A DNA stretch of 64,000 nucleotides from Alteromonas profundi. GTDB taxonomy: Bacteria; Pseudomonadota; Gammaproteobacteria; Enterobacterales; Alteromonadaceae. A model generated the notes under the pieces. It was not told where the DNA came from and did not search any database. It was given only the letters and a program-made list of their open reading frames with translations. The position numbers were made by a program, and so were the translations under genes. The DNA lies in contig NZ_JAAAWN010000019.1 of assembly GCF_010500865.1 (NCBI RefSeq), forward strand, positions 1-64,000, given 5' to 3'. Below are positions 9,315-18,323 of the stretch, piece after piece; the stretch's first letter is position 1, and each line of letters begins with the position of its first letter.

Positions 9315-10859
9315 TTACCGGTTGCGCCCATACTCTTCGTGCGACGATACCCAGTCGGACGAACTGATTGCTGAGGCCAGTGATATCTCTCCTGCCAACA
9401 CTACAGAGGCCACAATTTCTGCAAACTTGTACACGCGATCGCGGCCGTAACAATCAATCAATTCAAGACACTCTCGCTGCGTACCAATACCCGTTCCCCC
9501 GCCGTAGGTTGCCACAATAAGAGAAGGGATAGTAATAGAGACATACAAATCACCATCATCGGTAAGTTCTGAATACATCATTGCCGCAGACGACTCAGAC
9601 ACGTTGGCCACATCTTGCCCGGTAGCAATAAACATAGCAGTAATACCATTAGGCGAGTGTAACCCGGTGTTATTTACCCCTGATAAAAACGAGCCAACAG
9701 CGGCCACCCGCCCATGGTAGTCAATTTGCTTAGGATCTACCCGCATAACCTGTAAAAGGTGCTCCCGCTTAATGGTTGCCTCGGCGGTTACTCTTTTGCC
9801 CCGGGTGCGCATAATATTAATTTGTGATGCTTTTTTATCCGTAGCGAAATTAGACTCTAAATAGAAATTCTCTATACCTTCGTAGTTGTCTAAAATCCAC
9901 CCGCAGGCAGCAAACGTCGCCCGCCCTACCATATTTTGGCCTGCGGCATCGCCGGTTCTAAAATTAAACCGTAAAAACGCAAATTTGTTAGATAAAAAGT
10001 TATCAATATAGGTTAACTTTGCCACGCTAGAGGTAGCTTCGGCTTCCTCGCGAATTTTATCGATGTTTTGCTTAATCCATTTAACAAAGTCTCTGGCACC
10101 ACGGGCATTTGAAAATATAAATACCGGTGCGCGCTGCATGGCGTCATCAACTACCGTAGCGGTTACCCCTCCACTCATATTTAATAGCTTCATTCCCCGG
10201 TTGTACGAAGCCACTAACGTACCCTCGGTGGTCGCAAGAGGTACCACAAACTCACCTTGTGCATGCTCTCCATTAATTTTCAACGGCCCAGCAATACCTA
10301 TGGGCACCTGAGCAACACCAATAAAATGCTCAATATTTCCTTTTAAGTCGTTAGGGTTAATGGAGTATTTTCCCACGTGATTAACTTTAGCGCCGGTAGC
10401 GCTTTCAAAATACGCCTGACGCTTTTTCACCATAGTTTCGCTGTAGTCGTCTAAATCGTCCCGTGGTATGTGGGTGGTGCGCGAACTCGGTTCGGTTACA
10501 TTATCTTCTACTTCAAACTTTAACTTTCCAAACGGCGATGCTGAAAAGCACACCCCTAATTTGCGTTTTTCAGGGCTTACCTCTTGCTCAAGCGCAACAT
10601 GAACCGTAATTGTTTGGCGAAGCGAAAAAGGGGTACCAGGCCCTTCATTAAGCTCATTTACCGACACCGAATTATCGGTTGAAAGCTGCAGTGATATTTT
10701 ATGTGGGGCGATTTTTTCACCATCAAGTGAAATCCATTTAAGCTCTTTTATGGTGGCATCCTTTAACCTATTTTTAAGCGAGAAAGAAATGCCGTTGTCT
10801 GTTTTCGTTAGGCTACCGTGGGTATACAACTGCTTAAGCAAAATGCTGGGTACAAACAT
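9315..10859 (-). CDS. hydroxymethylglutaryl-CoA reductase with N-terminal extension
   Basis: This 514-residue enzyme should reduce HMG-CoA to mevalonate with NAD(P)H (or run the reverse). The catalytic part (about 140-505) shows class I-like motifs: PIGIAGPLKI, TTEGTLVASYNRG with the catalytic Glu, GDAAGQNMVGRA with Asp, DKKASQINIMRTRGKRVTAEA with the catalytic Lys, GGGTGIGTQRECL, and a C-terminal His in SSHEEYG. The first 140 residues are a beta-rich extension I do not recognise. A good AGGAAG ribosome site precedes the ATG. No other mevalonate gene is nearby. The pathway is unusual in gammaproteobacteria, so transfer is possible but not shown here. Confidence 0.9.
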   Translation of the reverse strand: MFVPSILLKQLYTHGSLTKTDNGISFSLKNRLKDATIKELKWISLDGEKIAPHKISLQLSTDNSVSVNELNEGPGTPFSLRQTITVHVALEQEVSPEKRKLGVCFSASPFGKLKFEVEDNVTEPSSRTTHIPRDDLDDYSETMVKKRQAYFESATGAKVNHVGKYSINPNDLKGNIEHFIGVAQVPIGIAGPLKINGEHAQGEFVVPLATTEGTLVASYNRGMKLLNMSGGVTATVVDDAMQRAPVFIFSNARGARDFVKWIKQNIDKIREEAEATSSVAKLTYIDNFLSNKFAFLRFNFRTGDAAGQNMVGRATFAACGWILDNYEGIENFYLESNFATDKKASQINIMRTRGKRVTAEATIKREHLLQVMRVDPKQIDYHGRVAAVGSFLSGVNNTGLHSPNGITAMFIATGQDVANVSESSAAMMYSELTDDGDLYVSITIPSLIVATYGGGTGIGTQRECLELIDCYGRDRVYKFAEIVASVVLAGEISLASAISSSDWVSSHEEYGRNR

Positions 10860-10861
10860 AT

Positions 10862-11229
10862 GACTTCCTGTTTCATTAAGGCTGGGAACGTTGTTTTTTC
10901 ACACGCGCTTCATTCTTTATAGCACAATCTTCGTACAGTTTAAGTAACCATTTCATTTTCATTGTCTTGGGTCAATATTTAAATTTGAGCCGATACATTT
11001 AAAATTGCGCCATCGATTTTAAGTGCTGATTTTGCATAAAAATACTGACTTGCCCTGCGAGGAAGCCCCCCTTTTTACCCCCTATTCTAGATAACGTTAT
11101 GTGGTCACCCTGACTACCTTTTGGTATCTCGGCACACAGCATGGACACACTTGCTTTAGGCAGCAAATTTAACGAAACGCCATAGGGAATTGGCAGCGAG
11201 ATACCTTTTTTTATTACTAGGATTTTACC
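10862..11229. other. intergenic region between divergent HMGR and RiPP cassette
   Basis: About 370 bp separate two divergent transcription units, so it must hold both promoters. I see no ORF and no convincing sigma-70 hexamer pair or operator. The ribosome site AGGA of the HlyD gene lies just before 11230. Confidence 0.6.
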
Positions 11230-12483
11230 ATGAGACGCGGACTATTTCGGCAGCAAGCTCTAGCACACCAACGCTTAGGTTTTCGAGGCGGGTTACTGAT
11301 GACCCCGAAGCCAAGTTATATGCTTGCTACCGGCGTGCTGATTATGTGGGTAGTGATAGTAGCTTTGTTTTTAAGCACCAACAGTTATGCAAGAAAAACC
11401 ACGGTAACAGGGTGGCTAGAGCCCGCGCAAGGCATACAAAAAGTATACGCAGATCAGCGTCGGGGCGTTATTTCAAACGTATACGTAAGCGAAGCCCAAT
11501 GGGTGGTAAAAGGTGCACCACTTGTGGCGATAAACTACGGTGTGCAAGAAAGCTTTAATCGCAATATTGAAGATAGCCTTATTCGCGAAATTGAAAACAA
11601 TGCAGGCCGATTAGAAGCGACTATAGCCCGCCTTAAACGTCAGCACAAAAGTAAACAACAGCACCTTAATAATCGTCTTAGCAATGCCAACGCAGACGCA
11701 CTTGCCCTTGATACTATTAGTACCCTTAGCCAACAACAATACTTGTTAGCCAGTGAGCAGTATGATGCTAAAACAAGGCTACTTTCCAGTGGCAATATTA
11801 GCAAAGCGGCGTTAAACGATAGCAAAATACAGGCAATAAACGCCCGTCGACAGTGGCAACAAGCAAAGCGTAATAGCGCACAAAAACACACTGAGATTAG
11901 TGAGCTTGAGTTCGAATTACGCCAACTTCCTCAAACCTTAGCGAACGATATTGCCACTATTGAAAACCAGCTAAGCGAGCTTAGCCGTCAATCTCTTACC
12001 ATTGCCCGAGAACACAAACATATTTTATATGCCGCGACAGATGGCGTGGTTTCTGGATTGCAGGCCTACAAGGGAAAAACCGTTTCTCACGGCCTGCCGC
12101 TACTCAGCATACTGCCAGCGAATAGCACAATAGAAGCAAAGCTTTTAGTGCCCGTTAGCGCTGCAGGATTTATTCAAACCGGACAGGCGTTAGACATTCG
12201 CTATGATGCTTTTCCCTACCAAAAATTTGGCCTGCAACAAGGCAACATAGTGAGTATATCGAAGGGCTTAGTGCTGCCCGGAGAATGGAAAGATGCGCCT
12301 ATTTCCCTTAACGAGCCTGCCTATTTAGTTAAAGCACAGCTTTCCCGGGCCACCATAGATGCATACGGTAAAACCGTGCCGTTGAAATCGGGCATGACCT
12401 TTTCTGCCGATGTAGCGCTAAGCCAACGCTCCTTGCTTGAGTGGTTACTTGAGCCCCTGTTTAGTGTTTCGGGGAGGCTATAG
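11230..12483 (+). CDS. HlyD-family membrane fusion protein of peptide exporter
   Basis: A 417-residue periplasmic adaptor that links an inner-membrane peptide exporter to an outer-membrane channel. It has a short cytoplasmic N terminus, one TM helix (about 32-55, YMLATGVLIMWVVIVALFLS), a first lipoyl half (VTGWLEPAQGIQKVYADQRRGVI), a long coiled-coil hairpin (about 110-255) and a second lipoyl/beta-barrel part (ATDGVVSGLQAYKGKTV). An AGGA site precedes the ATG at a workable distance. The next gene starts 3 bp after its stop, so the two are co-translated. No outer-membrane TolC-type gene is in the cassette. Confidence 0.9.
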   Translation: MRRGLFRQQALAHQRLGFRGGLLMTPKPSYMLATGVLIMWVVIVALFLSTNSYARKTTVTGWLEPAQGIQKVYADQRRGVISNVYVSEAQWVVKGAPLVAINYGVQESFNRNIEDSLIREIENNAGRLEATIARLKRQHKSKQQHLNNRLSNANADALALDTISTLSQQQYLLASEQYDAKTRLLSSGNISKAALNDSKIQAINARRQWQQAKRNSAQKHTEISELEFELRQLPQTLANDIATIENQLSELSRQSLTIAREHKHILYAATDGVVSGLQAYKGKTVSHGLPLLSILPANSTIEAKLLVPVSAAGFIQTGQALDIRYDAFPYQKFGLQQGNIVSISKGLVLPGEWKDAPISLNEPAYLVKAQLSRATIDAYGKTVPLKSGMTFSADVALSQRSLLEWLLEPLFSVSGRL

Positions 12484-12485
12484 CC

Positions 12486-14669
12486 ATGGTTAACTTAACA
12501 AGCTTAAGTAGTAAGAAAAAGGTGCCAGTGTTACTGCAGGCAGAAGCGGCTGAGTGCGGACTGCTATGTATTAATATGATAGCCCAATATTACGGCGATA
12601 ACCGCGACATCACCCATTTACGCCAGCAGATATCTGTTTCGTTGCGCGGGGCCACCTTAATGGATGTGATGAACATTGCGGCTAAGCTTAACTTCCAATG
12701 TCGCGCACTAAAAGTGGAGCTTAGCGAGCTTAAGCAGTTACCTTGCCCGGCCATTTTGCATTGGGATATGCAGCACTTTGTGGTGCTGACCAAAGTGACA
12801 AAGCACGCTATTACCGTTAACGATCCCGCCCTTGGCAAGCGTACTTTGCCACTAGCAGAAGCAGGCCAGCACGTAACAGGTATTGCTCTTGAGGTTTTAC
12901 CCAACGACACATTTAAACCCTCTTGTGCACCTGCGGCCTTATCACTACGAGACTTTTTTAGTAACGCTGTTGGTGTTAAACGAAATTTATTTACCTTGCT
13001 TACATTGTCGGCGCTTATTCAGTTATTTTCACTGGCCGCGCCTTACTATATGCAAACCGTGGTAGATGACGTACTTATTCAAAATAATCACGCGCTACTA
13101 AAAGCGCTGGCGCTAGGCTTTTGTTTGCTGTTGGTAATAGAAATAGCCACCAATATAGTACGTCGACTACTTATATTAACCGTTTCTACCCGCCTTCAAT
13201 TGCAGCTATCGGCCTCGGTATTTAACCATTTACTGTCACTCCCTCTCGATTACTTCGCGAAGCGCCATGTAGGCGATGTCGTTTCACGCTTTGGCTCGCT
13301 CTCTAGCATTCGCGAATTTCTTACTACCGGCCTGGTAGCGGCGTTGCTTGACGGGGTGATGACCTTAGTAACCCTAGCTGTAATGTTTGTTTATTCCGTT
13401 GAACTTACCCTAACGGTGCTCATGATCATGGCCATTTATCTTGCTATTCGTTTGGGTCTTGTTCCATTAATGAGGCGACTTACGAGTGAGCGTATTGGGT
13501 TGGCAGCGAATGAACAAAGCCATTTTATGGAAAGCGTAAGAGGCATGTTGCCTATTCGTGTGTATCAGCAAGAAACGAAGCGCCAAAGTCAGTGGCAAAA
13601 CAAACTTGTTTCTACGCTTAATAAAGATCTTAGTTTAGGCAAAGTAAGCATTGGCAACGATGCCGTTAATCAGCTTCTATTTGGTATTGAAAACCTACTG
13701 GTTATTTATATTGCCGCTTCCTTGGTGATGGATAACACGTTAACGGTGGGCATGATGTTGGCTTTTATCGCTTATAAAGGCCGCTTTAGCAGCGCGCTGG
13801 ACAATGTGATCAACAGTGTTATAGAACTGCGCATGCTAGACGTTCACTTTTCGCGTATTGGTGATATTCTGCTAACCCCGGTTGAGCAAAAAAACACCTT
13901 AAGCAAACCCACACCAGGCGCTAACTTTTCGACAAAAGCAGATAGATGCAAACAGGCACACCTAGTGGCACACGGGCTAACCTATCGTTATGGCGAAAAC
14001 TGTGACCCTGTAATCAGCGATATCGAACTGACGGTTACGCGGGGCGAATTTATTGCCATCGTAGGGGCAAGCGGAAACGGTAAAAGTACATTGCTTAAGT
14101 GCTTAATGGGCCTTTATCAACCTAGCGCAGGAAAAGTGGCACATTACTCACTCAATCCCCACTCTCAAGGTATACAAAAGCCCCCCGTAGTCGCGTCAGT
14201 TTTACAAGAAGATGTATGCTTAAGTGGCTCTATTACCGACAATATTAGCTGTTTTGATGAAGTGGTTGATCATGAACGGTTAGTACGGGTAGCGCAAATG
14301 GCGTGCATTCACCATGAAATATTGGCTATGCCCATGCAATACCACACCTTGGTAGGCGATATGGGAAGCAGTTTAAGTGGGGGCCAAAAACAACGGCTAT
14401 TACTTGCAAGAGCGCTCTACCAACAGCCGGATATCTTATTTCTCGATGAGGCGAGTAGCCACTTAGATTTAGACAACGAACGCCACATTAATCACCACCT
14501 TAAAGCATTAAATATCACCCGAATTATGGTGGCCCATCGGCCTCAGTCTATTGCGCAAGCCGACACTGTATATCGGCTTAGCGATGGCCGTCTAACACCC
14601 TATATATACCCTTCAAACCCAGCCACACCACTTAATAGCGTAAACGGAGAATCATCATGTCAGAAGTAA
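12486..14669 (+). CDS. C39 peptidase-containing ABC exporter (bacteriocin/RiPP type)
   Basis: A 727-residue fusion of peptidase, membrane and ATPase domains. It would cut a double-glycine leader in the cytoplasm and pump the mature peptide out. The N-terminal C39 peptidase (about 13-140) keeps the full catalytic set: Cys24 in AAECGLLC, His97 in QHFVVL and Asp113 in NDPALG. The exporter membrane domain (about 155-450) follows, then an ATPase with Walker A GASGNGKST, signature SLSGGQKQR and Walker B ILFLDEASSHLD. The intact peptidase matches the GG leader of the small gene at 15007. Its last 13 bases overlap the LuxR gene. Confidence 0.95.
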   Translation: MVNLTSLSSKKKVPVLLQAEAAECGLLCINMIAQYYGDNRDITHLRQQISVSLRGATLMDVMNIAAKLNFQCRALKVELSELKQLPCPAILHWDMQHFVVLTKVTKHAITVNDPALGKRTLPLAEAGQHVTGIALEVLPNDTFKPSCAPAALSLRDFFSNAVGVKRNLFTLLTLSALIQLFSLAAPYYMQTVVDDVLIQNNHALLKALALGFCLLLVIEIATNIVRRLLILTVSTRLQLQLSASVFNHLLSLPLDYFAKRHVGDVVSRFGSLSSIREFLTTGLVAALLDGVMTLVTLAVMFVYSVELTLTVLMIMAIYLAIRLGLVPLMRRLTSERIGLAANEQSHFMESVRGMLPIRVYQQETKRQSQWQNKLVSTLNKDLSLGKVSIGNDAVNQLLFGIENLLVIYIAASLVMDNTLTVGMMLAFIAYKGRFSSALDNVINSVIELRMLDVHFSRIGDILLTPVEQKNTLSKPTPGANFSTKADRCKQAHLVAHGLTYRYGENCDPVISDIELTVTRGEFIAIVGASGNGKSTLLKCLMGLYQPSAGKVAHYSLNPHSQGIQKPPVVASVLQEDVCLSGSITDNISCFDEVVDHERLVRVAQMACIHHEILAMPMQYHTLVGDMGSSLSGGQKQRLLLARALYQQPDILFLDEASSHLDLDNERHINHHLKALNITRIMVAHRPQSIAQADTVYRLSDGRLTPYIYPSNPATPLNSVNGESSCQK

Positions 14670-14959
14670 GAGAAGCAACCCAACCTACCATAAGCCTTAA
14701 TGGCAACCCGCTTTATTTATATGCTCATTCGGGTATGCCAGTTCCTCTACCCATAGACGCCTTGTCAAAACGCGAATTACAGGTAGCAAGTAAAATAATG
14801 GAAGGCCTACCTAACAAAATTATTGCCACCGAGCTTTTTATTAGCGAAAGAACAGTGAAGTTTCACTGCGCCAACATTTATCGAAAGCTCAATATAAACA
14901 GTCGAACAGCATTAATTGCTGCCTGTTTTAAGACACTTTATTCACCAAGAGGCGACTAA
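14657..14959 (+). CDS. LuxR-type HTH regulator, DNA-binding domain only
   Basis: A 100-residue protein whose residues about 35-95 form a GerE/LuxR helix-turn-helix: LSKRELQVASKIMEGLPNK, then the recognition helix in ISERTVKFHCANIYRKL. There is no receiver or autoinducer-binding domain; the first 35 residues are short and unremarkable. It starts inside the ABC gene (13-bp overlap, with GGAGA six bases before the ATG), so it is translationally coupled to the exporter. It probably regulates this cassette, but neither its signal nor its binding site can be read from sequence. Confidence 0.88.
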   Translation: MSEVREATQPTISLNGNPLYLYAHSGMPVPLPIDALSKRELQVASKIMEGLPNKIIATELFISERTVKFHCANIYRKLNINSRTALIAACFKTLYSPRGD

Positions 14960-15006
14960 TACGTACGCCCTCTTATCACCCACCAACGCACCAAAGGAGC
15001 GTTACT

Positions 15007-15204
15007 ATGAAAAAAAGCAACACCAATCAACTCTTAAGCGAAGGCCATTTTATTGCTGTTTGCGGCGGAATAAACCCTACAACGACTGTAGGAATGGCCG
15101 ATTTAGCAAAACCTAAGTTTAGTGTTACACCCATTAAGGCGCCTATCTATATCACCTTAGCAATAGGAGAAGATGGCGGTAAATTGCCCGATCCCTTGAG
15201 CTAA
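15007..15204 (+). CDS. putative RiPP (graspetide-type) precursor peptide
   Basis: A 65-residue peptide with a strong AAGGAG ribosome site 8 bases before its ATG. Residues 1-21 fit a double-glycine leader: L10 (-12), S11 (-11), F15 (-7), V18 (-4), G20-G21. Cutting after G21 would release 44 residues with no Cys. The core holds two stretches resembling the TTxxxxEE motif of plesiocin-type graspetides: TTVGMAD (26-32) and ITLAIGED (49-56), plus K59 and D62 near the end. It sits between a C39 exporter and an ATP-grasp ligase. I know no named family for it; leader and partner genes make the precursor role likely, while the ring pattern is a guess. Confidence 0.8.
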   Translation: MKKSNTNQLLSEGHFIAVCGGINPTTTVGMADLAKPKFSVTPIKAPIYITLAIGEDGGKLPDPLS

Positions 15205-15209
15205 CGACT

Positions 15210-15242
15210 AAGGAGGTTATGCAGTCCTCCTTCCTTTTTATT
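15210..15242 (+). terminator. terminator/attenuator after the precursor gene
   Basis: Stem AAGGAGG / CCTCCTT around a 9-base loop, followed by CCTTTTTATT. It starts 5 bp after the precursor stop codon and precedes the ATP-grasp gene. It would end most transcripts after the precursor, letting the peptide be made in excess over its modifying enzyme. Confidence 0.75.
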
Positions 15243-15363
15243 CATGGTGATTGAGCGAACTGCTTATCTACCATTTTAAGCCACATTCTTGCCTTGCCAC
15301 ACTTTGAACAGGGGTGACATTAAGGGGGATTTTATAGAAACCACATATTAGCAAGGAGATACC

Positions 15364-16290
15364 ATGTACATAGCCTTACTCGGTAGCGAGAATGAGCCAC
15401 AGATTATTCACTTAATGCAAGCGCTACAAGCACAAGGCCAACAAACAGTGGTGGTTAATACCCAGCACTTCGGCGAACGTTGGCAACTTAGCTACGACCC
15501 TGACTTTAACGATGGCATTCTTCATTTTGGCCCTGCATCTGCGATACTGGCTGTGCCAACTGTTGAGCGTTTGGCCATGTCACAAATATCTGCGGTGTAT
15601 TGGCATCAATATCTTCCTCCTACCTGTAAAGGTGAAGATGACGCCCACACCCAATGGTTAACCCAAGAAATTACCAGTACCTTACTGTGTTGGTTTAATT
15701 TTAGCGAGACCCGCTGGGTGAACAGTATTGCCGCCATAAGAGCCCATCAATGCAAGCCCACGCAGATGCGCGCGGCTGCAAAAATAGGGGCAAATATTCC
15801 CTACACCTTTGTGGGCAATTGTGAACAGGTTGCGTATCAATTTTGCTGTAATATGCGAGAGGTTATTTATAAGCCGGTGAAAGGCGGAAAGACCACCCAA
15901 TTCCTTCAGAAACATCGCCACCTCCGCCGCCATCTTTCTCAGTTTTTAGCCACCCAACCCGTTACCTTTCAAGCCTACATTGAGGGCACGAATATACGCA
16001 GTTATGTATTGGGTAATGAAGTTATTAGCATACAAATAGACAGTGACAGCGTTGACTTTCGCGATGATGAAAGTGCGCAACCATGCTTAACTTTATTGCC
16101 AAAAAACATGCAAGATTTAGCCTTGGCTATATGCCGTGAGCTTGGCATGTACTGGTGTGCCATAGACTGGCGCAAAACCGCCAAAGGAAAGTATTATTTT
16201 TTAGAAGCCAACCCCTGCCCGTTCTTTTTGCATGTAGAAAACGTTACAGGGGTAGACATTACTGGGCGCTTGATTAAGTTACTAACTTAA
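15364..16290 (+). CDS. ATP-grasp peptide ligase, MvdC/MvdD/RimK-like RiPP maturase
   Basis: A 308-residue ATP-grasp enzyme like those that join acidic side chains to Thr/Ser (ester) or Lys (amide) in graspetides such as microviridin and marinostatin. The N-terminal region (about 1-120) is the variable pre-ATP-grasp part. The ATP-grasp core shows EVIYKPVKGGKTTQF (nucleotide-binding Lys and Gly-rich loop), TFQAYIEGTNIRSYVLG, MYWCAIDWR and the metal-binding FLEANPCPFF. A strong AAGGAG site lies 5 bases before the ATG. The precursor lies 160 bp upstream on the same strand, across a terminator. RimK-type modification of another protein is the alternative, but the context argues for peptide maturation. 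Confidence 0.85.
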   Translation: MYIALLGSENEPQIIHLMQALQAQGQQTVVVNTQHFGERWQLSYDPDFNDGILHFGPASAILAVPTVERLAMSQISAVYWHQYLPPTCKGEDDAHTQWLTQEITSTLLCWFNFSETRWVNSIAAIRAHQCKPTQMRAAAKIGANIPYTFVGNCEQVAYQFCCNMREVIYKPVKGGKTTQFLQKHRHLRRHLSQFLATQPVTFQAYIEGTNIRSYVLGNEVISIQIDSDSVDFRDDESAQPCLTLLPKNMQDLALAICRELGMYWCAIDWRKTAKGKYYFLEANPCPFFLHVENVTGVDITGRLIKLLT

Positions 16291-16322
16291 TCCGCGCCCG
16301 CCTTACTCTCAAGAAAGAAGGC

Positions 16323-17651
16323 TTATAGAATAAAGCGTGATAGATCTTCGTTATCAACCAAGCTTTCTAAGTGGCTATTTACATAATCGGCGTCTATAAG
16401 CACCGACTCGCCGCTTTTTTCTGACGCGTCAAAAGAGATATCTTCCATCAAACGTTCTAGTACAGTGTGTAAACGACGAGCACCAATATTTTCAGTGCTT
16501 TCATTTACCTGCCACGCTGCTTCGGCAATTCGTTGAATGCCCGACTCATCAAAATCGATGTTTACACCTTCGGTCTTCATAAGTGCTTTGTACTGAGCTG
16601 TTAACGAGGCATTAGGCTCGGTTAAGATGCGTTTAAAGTCGCCTACTTTTAACGCCGAAAGTTCAACGCGGATTGGCAAACGGCCTTGAAGCTCCGGAAT
16701 AAGATCAGAGGGTTTACTCATCTGGAATGCACCAGAGGCAATAAACAAAATATGGTCGGTTTTAACCATACCGTGTTTGGTCGATACCGTTGAGCCTTCA
16801 ACTAACGGCAGTAAATCACGCTGCACACCCTCACGCGACACATCACCTGATGTATTGCCTTCACGCTTACAGATTTTATCAATCTCATCAACAAAGACGA
16901 TGCCATGCTGTTCCACAGACTCAATAGCTTTTTCTTTTAAGTCTTCTTGGTTTACTAACCGCGCGGCTTCTTCTTCAATAAGTAATTTGAATGCTTCTTT
17001 AATTTTAAGCTTCTTCTTTTTACTTTGAGAACCGGACAAGTTTTGGAACATACCTTGTAGTTGATTGGTCATTTCCTCCATCCCCGGAGGCGCCATGATT
17101 TCTACACCAACTTGGGGAAGCGCCACATCAATTTCAATTTCTTTGTCATCTAGGTCGCCCTGACGTAACTTCTTACGAAATGCCTGACGCGTTCCTCTAT
17201 CTTCAACGTCTTCCTTTTTACCCCATGCGTCTTCTGGCGGTGGGATAAGTACATCAAGAATGCGATCTTCCGCAGCTTCTTCAGCACGGAATTTCACCTT
17301 CTTCATCTCGTTTTCTTTCGTCATCTTAACCGCGATATCAGCAAGATCCCGAATAATGGTTTCAACTTCTTTACCGACATAGCCCACTTCCGTGAACTTT
17401 GTTGCCTCTACTTTAATAAAAGGCGCATTAGCCAGCTTTGCCAAACGACGGGCAATTTCAGTTTTACCCACCCCAGTTGGCCCTATCATTAAAATATTTT
17501 TTGGCGTAACTTCTTGGCGAAGTTCTGGCTCAAGCTGCATACGTCGCCACCGGTTTCTCAGCGCGATAGAAACAGCGCGCTTAGCATTTTGCTGACCGAT
17601 AATGTGGCGGTCCAGTTCATGAACTATTTCTCTTGGTGTCATTTCAGACAT
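16323..17651 (-). CDS. hslU: HslU, ATPase subunit of the HslUV protease
   Basis: A 442-residue AAA+ unfoldase that feeds substrates to HslV. It begins with [32 protein letters not shown] in pieces typical of HslU, then Walker [16 protein letters not shown], the HslU-specific insertion (about 110-240), Walker [11 protein letters not shown], sensor and C-terminal regions, ending in the conserved EDLSRFIL tail that docks into HslV. Full length. It follows hslV by 68 bp in the same transcript, under the heat-shock promoter at 18324-18351. Confidence 0.98.
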   Translation of the reverse strand: MSEMTPREIVHELDRHIIGQQNAKRAVSIALRNRWRRMQLEPELRQEVTPKNILMIGPTGVGKTEIARRLAKLANAPFIKVEATKFTEVGYVGKEVETIIRDLADIAVKMTKENEMKKVKFRAEEAAEDRILDVLIPPPEDAWGKKEDVEDRGTRQAFRKKLRQGDLDDKEIEIDVALPQVGVEIMAPPGMEEMTNQLQGMFQNLSGSQSKKKKLKIKEAFKLLIEEEAARLVNQEDLKEKAIESVEQHGIVFVDEIDKICKREGNTSGDVSREGVQRDLLPLVEGSTVSTKHGMVKTDHILFIASGAFQMSKPSDLIPELQGRLPIRVELSALKVGDFKRILTEPNASLTAQYKALMKTEGVNIDFDESGIQRIAEAAWQVNESTENIGARRLHTVLERLMEDISFDASEKSGESVLIDADYVNSHLESLVDNEDLSRFIL

Positions 17652-17719
17652 GAATAAACCCTTATAAATAAATCATTTGCGCTAGGCAAATTGACACGAG
17701 AGGGGTACCTAACTCGTGC

Positions 17720-18244
17720 TTAATAATCTAAGACGTCGATGGTTTGACTGTGGTTAGTAAATACGCAGATATCGCCTGCTATGGTCAAACTTTTCTCAGC
17801 GATATCTTTAGCGCTTAACTGAGTATTGTCCAACAACGCAGTGGCCGCAGCTTGGGCATAATTGCCCCCTGAGCCAATTGCAATTAAATCTTGCTCTGGC
17901 TGTACCACATCGCCGTTACCCGTGATGATAAATGATGCCGTTTCGTCGGCAACGGCAAGCAAGGCTTCTAGCTTGCGCAACATTCGGTCGGTACGCCAGT
18001 CTTTAGCCAGTTCTACGGCAGCTTTGGTAAGATGCCCTTGGTGCGCTTCAAGTTTAGCTTCAAAACGCTCAAAAAGCGTGAACGCATCAGCAGTACCACC
18101 AGCAAAGCCTGCTAACACTTTATCGTGATAGAGACGGCGTACTTTGCGCGCATTTCCTTTCATAACGGTGTTACCTAGTGAGACCTGACCGTCGCCAGCC
18201 ATTACCACTTGATTTCCACGCCGTACAGATACAATCGTTGTCAC
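17720..18244 (-). CDS. hslV: HslV, peptidase subunit of the HslUV protease
   Basis: A 174-residue proteasome-like peptidase. Residues [20 protein letters not shown] follow the initiator Met, giving the catalytic N-terminal Thr after Met removal. [15 protein letters not shown] is also typical. The start codon is GTG at 18242-18244, with GGGGAAG upstream. It is the first gene of the hslVU unit, with a sigma-32 promoter about 80 bp upstream. In E. coli its other neighbour is ftsN; here an 11 kb block separates them. Confidence 0.98.
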   Translation of the reverse strand: MTTIVSVRRGNQVVMAGDGQVSLGNTVMKGNARKVRRLYHDKVLAGFAGGTADAFTLFERFEAKLEAHQGHLTKAAVELAKDWRTDRMLRKLEALLAVADETASFIITGNGDVVQPEQDLIAIGSGGNYAQAAATALLDNTQLSAKDIAEKSLTIAGDICVFTNHSQTIDVLDY

Positions 18245-18323
18245 GTTTCTTCCCCGTTTTTGTTGGGTGCTACCGCCGCGTCCACGTTGTGAAGCGCGAT
18301 AACGTTTAAATACAATAAAAGTA

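Noticed and set aside
11190-11558. 122-residue ORF overlapping the start of the HlyD gene
   Set aside because: It lies in another frame of the HlyD gene, has no ribosome site and no recognisable composition.
14916-15116. 66-residue ORF spanning the LuxR end and the precursor start
   Set aside because: Out of frame with both real genes; the precursor at 15007 has the strong ribosome site and the GG leader.
15174-15182. second Gly-Gly (residues 57-58) of the precursor as a leader cleavage site
   Set aside because: The residues at -12, -7 and -4 do not fit the C39 leader pattern (Glu falls at -4), and only seven residues would remain.
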